Source: Candidatus Sifarchaeum subterraneum (GTDB lineage: Archaea; Asgardarchaeota; Sifarchaeia; Sifarchaeales; Sifarchaeaceae). From it: a DNA stretch of 9,451 bases. Every line of letters starts with the position of its first letter. The stretch's first letter is position 1. A model generated the notes under the pieces. The model searched no databases, had not been told where the DNA came from, and saw only the letters and a program-made list of their open reading frames with translations. Both the position numbers and the translations under genes were made by a program. Shown here piece after piece: positions 6,762 to 9,451 of this stretch. The stretch spans positions 1 to 9,451 of the forward strand of contig JAECRX010000126.1 of the NCBI GenBank assembly GCA_016292335.1, read 5' to 3'.

Positions 6762-6770
6762 TTTTATATC
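6762..6770 (-). promoter_or_regulatory. Probable TATA box of the HAD gene
   Basis: Minus strand GATATAAAA, about 65 nt before the start codon. The predicted transcription start is near 6741, giving a leader of about 40 nt containing the GGAGGG site. The box is near-symmetric and could also serve the plus strand. Confidence 0.5.
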
Positions 6771-6788
6771 GAGTATTTCATTTTGTTA

Positions 6789-6852
6789 TTCTACAAAAGG
6801 TAGAACATTTGTTTAGTTGCCTTTGCCCTTTTTTTGGGCCTTCTTTTTTTTT
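6789..6852 (+). ncRNA. Candidate small structured RNA with terminator-like end
   Basis: This is part of the 336-bp gap between the divergent HAD and mtnA genes, where I see no credible protein gene. On the plus strand, TTCTAC (6789-6794) and GTAGAA (6800-6805) form a 6-bp stem with a 5-nt loop. Further on, GCCC (6825-6828) pairs with GGGC (6836-6839) across seven Ts, and nine Ts follow at 6844-6852. A plus strand transcript could start from the near-symmetric TATA at 6762-6770. There is no plus strand gene upstream for such a terminator to serve. It could equally be chance structure in AT-rich spacer. Confidence 0.25.
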
Positions 6853-6876
6853 AATGTGTGAGAAATTATTTCAAGG

Positions 6877-6896
6877 TTGACTGGCAAAAAAGTCAA
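6877..6896. promoter_or_regulatory. Inverted repeat TTGACT-N8-AGTCAA
   Basis: A 6-bp perfect inverted repeat in the HAD/mtnA intergenic region, 110 bp upstream of the mtnA TATA box and just after the nine-T tract. It could be a hairpin or an operator. Only its symmetry supports it. The remaining bases to about 6999 show nothing further that I can name. Confidence 0.25.
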
Positions 6897-6999
6897 ACAC
6901 TATCCAAATAAATAGCTTTTTGTAAGTAGTTTTTAAAAACTCTTTTACTTTTTAACATAACCGTGTGTAATCCAATAAACTTGTCTTTGCCTCAAGTTT

Positions 7000-7026
7000 G
7001 GTATCCATATAAATAAATTTGATACC
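7000..7026. promoter_or_regulatory. Inverted repeat GGTATC-N15-GATACC flanking the mtnA TATA box
   Basis: Half-sites 7000-7005 and 7021-7026 are perfect complements with centres 21 bp apart, two helical turns, as expected for a dimeric DNA-binding protein on one face. The TATA box lies entirely inside, so a bound protein would exclude TBP. I infer a repressor operator. Confidence 0.45.
7007..7014 (+). promoter_or_regulatory. TATA box of mtnA
   Basis: ATATAAAT, centre about 7010. The ATG is at 7036, about 25 nt downstream, where archaeal transcription normally starts. The mRNA is therefore probably leaderless, and no ribosome site precedes the ATG. Confidence 0.65.
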
Positions 7027-7035
7027 CTTCTACTA

Positions 7036-8127
7036 ATGTGCTTTGAAGGGGATGTTGATACGAAAATAAAAATAGATAACAAAGTAAAAAATGTAAAAAC
7101 TGTTTGGCTTGAAGGTAATCAAGTGAAAATGATCAATCAGTCAAAATTGCCGTATATGTTTGAAATTTTCACTTCGAATAGCGCTTTAGAGACAATAGAG
7201 GCAATAAAGCAGATGATTGTAAGAGGCGCTCCAGCTATAGGTTGTTCAGCTGCATATGCCATTGTACAGGCTGCATTGGAGATTGAAACAAATATTGACC
7301 TGTTTTGGGCTCATATTGAAGAGGTAGCTGAATTACTAAGAAATAGCCGACCTACAGGAAAAAATTTGAGTTTTGCAATTGATCGAGTCCTCAAAAAGAT
7401 GAGAGAAGGAAAAAATATTAAAGAATGCAGACGCTTGGCGATTGAAGAAGCAGAACTGATCGCAAAAGAGGATATAGAGTTTTGTAGAAAGATTGGGGAG
7501 CATGGAAAAGATTTAATTAAGAGTGGAGATAACGTTTTGGTCCATTGCAATCCAGGGGCTCTCGGAACAATTGAATATGGTACTGCTTTAGCAATCATTC
7601 GATTTGCATATCATCATGACGGGAAAGAAATATTCGTGTATGTTAATGAAACAAGACCAAAATGTCAGGGATCCCGTCTTACAGCTTGGGAATTAATACA
7701 GGAAGAAATACCCTTTGTGATAATTGCCGATAATACTGCTGGACATTTTATGAAAAATGGGAAGATAGACTTGGTCATTGTTGGCGCTGATAGAATTGCA
7801 AAAAATGGCGATACAGCAAATAAAATTGGTACATATTCTCTTGCTGTCCTTGCTAAGGAGAACAAGATTCCGTTCTATGTCGCCGCTCCAAGCTCTACTT
7901 TTGATTTAGGATGTGATTCAGGATTACAAATTCCTATAGAGAATAGAAGTGAAGACGAAATTAAATATTTTTCAGGTCTTGATGAAGAAGGGGTTCTCAG
8001 GAAAATTAAAATTGGGCCAGAAGAAGCAAAATATCTTAATCCAGCATTTGATATTACCCCTGCTGAATATATCACCGCTTTTATCACTGAAAAAGGGATA
8101 AAAATTTTGTCAGATACGCTCCCATAG
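7036..8127 (+). CDS. mtnA: S-methyl-5-thioribose-1-phosphate isomerase (MtnA; aIF2B-related)
   Basis: Isomerises methylthioribose 1-phosphate to methylthioribulose 1-phosphate in methionine salvage; some archaeal members also act on 5-deoxyribose 1-phosphate. The 363 residues include VRGAPAIG (62-69), RPTGKNL (105-111), HCNPGALGT (170-178, catalytic Cys171), NETRPKCQGSRLTAWEL (204-220), VGADRIAKNGDTANKIGTY (249-267, catalytic Asp252) and PFYVAAPSSTFD (279-290). Both catalytic residues and the GDxANKIGT block separate it from true translation factor 2B regulatory subunits and favour MtnA over ribose-1,5-bisphosphate isomerase. Oddities are Pro in HCNPG and Gly in ALGT, where most MtnA have HCNAGALAT, and about 20 residues before the usual N-terminus. 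ATG 7036 is fixed by the TATA spacing. It is monocistronic, divergent from the HAD gene and convergent with gfcR. No other methionine salvage gene is visible. Confidence 0.92.
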   Translation: MCFEGDVDTKIKIDNKVKNVKTVWLEGNQVKMINQSKLPYMFEIFTSNSALETIEAIKQMIVRGAPAIGCSAAYAIVQAALEIETNIDLFWAHIEEVAELLRNSRPTGKNLSFAIDRVLKKMREGKNIKECRRLAIEEAELIAKEDIEFCRKIGEHGKDLIKSGDNVLVHCNPGALGTIEYGTALAIIRFAYHHDGKEIFVYVNETRPKCQGSRLTAWELIQEEIPFVIIADNTAGHFMKNGKIDLVIVGADRIAKNGDTANKIGTYSLAVLAKENKIPFYVAAPSSTFDLGCDSGLQIPIENRSEDEIKYFSGLDEEGVLRKIKIGPEEAKYLNPAFDITPAEYITAFITEKGIKILSDTLP

Positions 8128-8220
8128 AAGGGCATCGAGCTAGAGCGTTACTAATGTCGGTTTCCATCAGTGAAACCGCTAATGTCAGCAAGGAAGCTTA
8201 CCTCTTGGCAGATAAGTAGT
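8128..8220. other. GC-richer convergent spacer with two hairpins and flanking direct repeats
   Basis: By my count this spacer is about 46% GC, clearly above the other gaps here. CGGTTTC (8158-8164) and GAAACCG (8172-8178) form a perfect 7-bp stem with a 7-nt loop. CTAATGTC occurs directly on both sides (8151-8158 and 8179-8186). A second, bulged hairpin pairs CAAGG (8189-8193) with CCTCTTG (8201-8207). There is no tRNA-like cloverleaf and no good C/D or H/ACA boxes. It may be a bidirectional terminator, a shared 3' UTR structure or an unrecognised small RNA. Confidence 0.4.
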
Positions 8221-8961
8221 TCACCTTTTATCAGGCAACTTTAGCAGTACTTCTATTTTGCCCTCTGGGAGTTTTACTTCATTTTTCCAAGCGTCTCCCA
8301 CCCCTACAAGGATGAAAACTCCTTCCACCATTCCGCCTGCCTTTTTAACTAGATCAATCATAGCACGTTGAGTTTCTCCAGATCTTACAACATCATCAAC
8401 TATTAAAACCTTATCCGAGGAGGAGATAGAGCCATCAGGGATGTATAAGGATGTAAGAACACCACTGTAAGAAGGAACAAAGGTTTCTTCAATAAAGCGC
8501 CGGACTCCAACCTCTCTCATTTTCTTAGCGATAACAAGATCTATTCCGAATTCATTTGCAATGTGAGTTGCAATCGGAATGCCGTCAGCTGCTGCAGTCA
8601 TTACTTTTGTATATCCTCCATGAAAATTAGATGCTACCGTTCTAGCTATAAGACGCAGAAGACCTGTATCTCCTAAGAGCTTTGTATTGTCGAAATACCC
8701 TCTCTCATCAAATTTTAGTCTCTCTTTGACTAGCTCTTCCAGTTTGATTCTCTTAGACAATAATTTATTCAATTTATGAGCTCGCTCTATGCTTGGGAGG
8801 ACATGGCCGCGTATATACCGATTTAAAACAGTGATTGGGAGATTTGTAACTTTTGAGAGTTCTTCATAAGTCATTCCTTTTTTGATCAGTTTTAAAAGTT
8901 CCACAGCTCTTAACCTTTCCAGGATATCTCGAAGATGAGTAGTTTTGGACAAAAACAACAC
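8221..8961 (-). CDS. gfcR: GfcR-like transcription regulator: HTH domain fused to a phosphoribosyltransferase-fold domain
   Basis: 246 residues. An N-terminal helix-turn-helix (about 29-57) contains MTYEELSKVTNLPITVLNRY with a RGHVLPS turn. A type I phosphoribosyltransferase fold follows from about 85 and carries the PRPP-loop signature VLIVDDVVRSGET (185-197) plus TAAADGIPIA (122-131). The arrangement matches archaeal proteins once called orotate phosphoribosyltransferase-like; the Haloferax volcanii member GfcR regulates sugar catabolism, apparently sensing phosphorylated metabolites. DNA binding is therefore likely, with the PRT fold as ligand sensor rather than enzyme. The target genes here are unknown. 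Starts are GTG 8961 or TTG 8958; a GAGG at 8964-8967 gives better spacing (5 nt) to the TTG, and an in-frame TGA closes the frame just upstream. It is downstream of the dUTPase-like gene on the same strand but has its own TATA and a candidate operator. Confidence 0.88.
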   Translation of the reverse strand: MLFLSKTTHLRDILERLRAVELLKLIKKGMTYEELSKVTNLPITVLNRYIRGHVLPSIERAHKLNKLLSKRIKLEELVKERLKFDERGYFDNTKLLGDTGLLRLIARTVASNFHGGYTKVMTAAADGIPIATHIANEFGIDLVIAKKMREVGVRRFIEETFVPSYSGVLTSLYIPDGSISSSDKVLIVDDVVRSGETQRAMIDLVKKAGGMVEGVFILVGVGDAWKNEVKLPEGKIEVLLKLPDKR

Positions 8962-9030
8962 TACCTCAAGAAAAAATCAGGTATTCTGTTTGCAATAAAG
9001 ATGTCAAAATTTTTATTATTTTTTCTACAA

Positions 9031-9038
9031 TTTATATC
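9031..9038 (-). promoter_or_regulatory. Probable TATA box of gfcR
   Basis: Minus strand GATATAAA. The predicted transcription start is near 9009, giving a leader of about 45-50 nt with the GAGG ribosome site at its end. A more A/T-rich stretch nearer the gene (about 9008-9025) is an alternative. Confidence 0.5.
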
Positions 9039-9049
9039 TCTTGCGATAA

Positions 9050-9090
9050 AAACTAGATTTAAGTCAGTAATTTTGCTTCTAGTCTAGTTT
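9050..9090. promoter_or_regulatory. Inverted repeat AAACTAGA-N25-TCTAGTTT upstream of the gfcR TATA box
   Basis: Perfect 8-bp arms at 9050-9057 and 9083-9090. The right arm is preceded by an extra CTAGT (9079-9083), so CTAGT is doubled there. In gfcR orientation the site begins 12 bp upstream of the TATA box, where archaeal activators bind. Autoregulation by GfcR is a reasonable guess, not shown. Confidence 0.4.
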
Positions 9091-9145
9091 ACAAAATTTT
9101 TTTGATAAAATCATCCTTTTACTTTGTTATATTAGTTCGTTAGCC

Positions 9146-9451
9146 TTATTCGGTTCTTTTACTCTGAAGAGATCCTACATAATCTTGATATGTTCCAGAA
9201 TATATGGTTGAAGCTTTTTTTACTTTCATGAAGGAAACTTGGAAAATTCTAGCGTTTTGCCAAATTATAGCCCTTCCAAAAGCGATTAATCCAAGAGTTA
9301 AAACACCCCGATAGCCTGGATCAATGAGAGCTTCCCTCAAAACAAGTCCCATTCTATGGAGTGAACTTCTTGGATTAATAATTCCTACTAAATCGTCAGG
9401 CATGTTGATTCGTTCATTAGTTTCAATAATATAATAATCAGGATCTAGAAC
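9146..9451 (-). CDS. dUTPase / dCTP deaminase superfamily protein, 5' part cut by the window
   Basis: The open frame continues past the internal ATG at 9403 to the window edge, giving 101 visible residues starting VLDPDYYIIETNERI. The core reads MPDDLVGIINPRSSLHRMGL, then ALIDPGYRGVLTLGLIAFG, then NARIFQVSF, with the family's C-terminal Y-x-G-x-YQ tail (YSGTYQ). RSSL and IDPGYRG are the trimer active-site motifs of this superfamily. Where bacterial dCTP deaminases have the catalytic Glu (IVLEF), this protein has Gly (LTLGL), so I favour an archaeal dUTP diphosphatase, which removes dUTP and supplies dUMP. The upstream motifs that would settle this are missing. The true start lies beyond 9451. 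An 184-bp gap with promoter signals separates it from gfcR, so they need not share a transcript. Confidence 0.85.
   Translation of the reverse strand, partial: VLDPDYYIIETNERINMPDDLVGIINPRSSLHRMGLVLREALIDPGYRGVLTLGLIAFGRAIIWQNARIFQVSFMKVKKASTIYSGTYQDYVGSLQSKRTE

Noticed and set aside
6758..6817. 19-codon plus strand open frame in the HAD/mtnA gap
   Set aside because: It overlaps the HAD promoter, has no ribosome site and has no recognisable composition or motif.
6854..6880. Eight-codon open frame ATG-TGT-GAG upstream of mtnA
   Set aside because: Too short, no ribosome site, and nothing supports translation.
6950..7008. 18-codon minus strand open frame MDTKLEAKTSLLDYTRLC
   Set aside because: The composition looks coding-like, but it has no ribosome site or own promoter and overlaps the mtnA promoter.
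7036..8127. Translation initiation factor 2B regulatory subunit
   Set aside because: The catalytic Cys171 and Asp252 and the GDTANKIGT block are present, as in the isomerases.
8128..8220. tRNA or box C/D or H/ACA guide RNA
   Set aside because: There is no cloverleaf or T-loop consensus and no properly spaced TGATGA/CTGA pair. An ACA after one stem on the minus strand lacks the long pocketed hairpin.
8221..8961. Orotate phosphoribosyltransferase (PyrE)
   Set aside because: It has an N-terminal helix-turn-helix fused to the PRT fold, as in GfcR regulators, and no pyrimidine genes are adjacent.

Overview
The window reads as a piece of an AT-rich archaeal chromosome. The evidence is the gene content (a PIN-domain/KH hexameric-type ATPase of the archaeal PINA/COG1855 family, a tRNA-splicing endonuclease subunit, a GfcR-type HTH-phosphoribosyltransferase regulator and an archaeal-type dUTPase/dCTP deaminase), TATA-like boxes about 25 bp before expected transcription starts, one probable leaderless gene, and frequent TTG/GTG starts. 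I cannot fix the lineage. A two-gene type (alpha-beta) splicing endonuclease would fit a TACK/Thermoproteota-like archaeon, but this is inference.

Layout. 1-209: 3' end of an unidentified + strand gene whose product has a Thr-Ala-Pro-Pro repeat tract. 248-955: rpiA (+), meeting tail to tail, 4 bp apart, a PINA-like ATPase (960-2801, -). 3011-3655: an EndA-like subunit (-) that keeps the Tyr and Lys of the active site but has Thr where the catalytic His should be. 3852-4412 and 4443-5846: a probable + strand operon of a HycI-type hydrogenase maturation protease and a divergent phosphohexomutase. 5926-6699: HAD phosphatase (-). 7036-8127: MtnA-type isomerase (+), apparently leaderless. 8221-8961: GfcR-like regulator (-). 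9146-9451: 5'-truncated dUTPase/dCTP deaminase (-).

How it fits together. These are mostly independent housekeeping units in single-gene or two-gene transcripts. Ribose phosphate, methylthioribose phosphate, PRPP-fold regulation and dUTP chemistry give a loose pentose/nucleotide theme, but there is no clear pathway operon. No hydrogenase, mobile element, CRISPR, tRNA or rRNA gene is visible.

The less ordinary material is mostly non-coding: an inverted repeat with a 21-bp half-site spacing straddling the mtnA TATA box; an inverted repeat just upstream of the gfcR TATA box; three related near-palindromes around the endA-like gene; a possible small structured RNA in the HAD/mtnA gap; and a relatively GC-rich, hairpin-containing gap between the mtnA and gfcR 3' ends. 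I found no convincing new multi-gene system.
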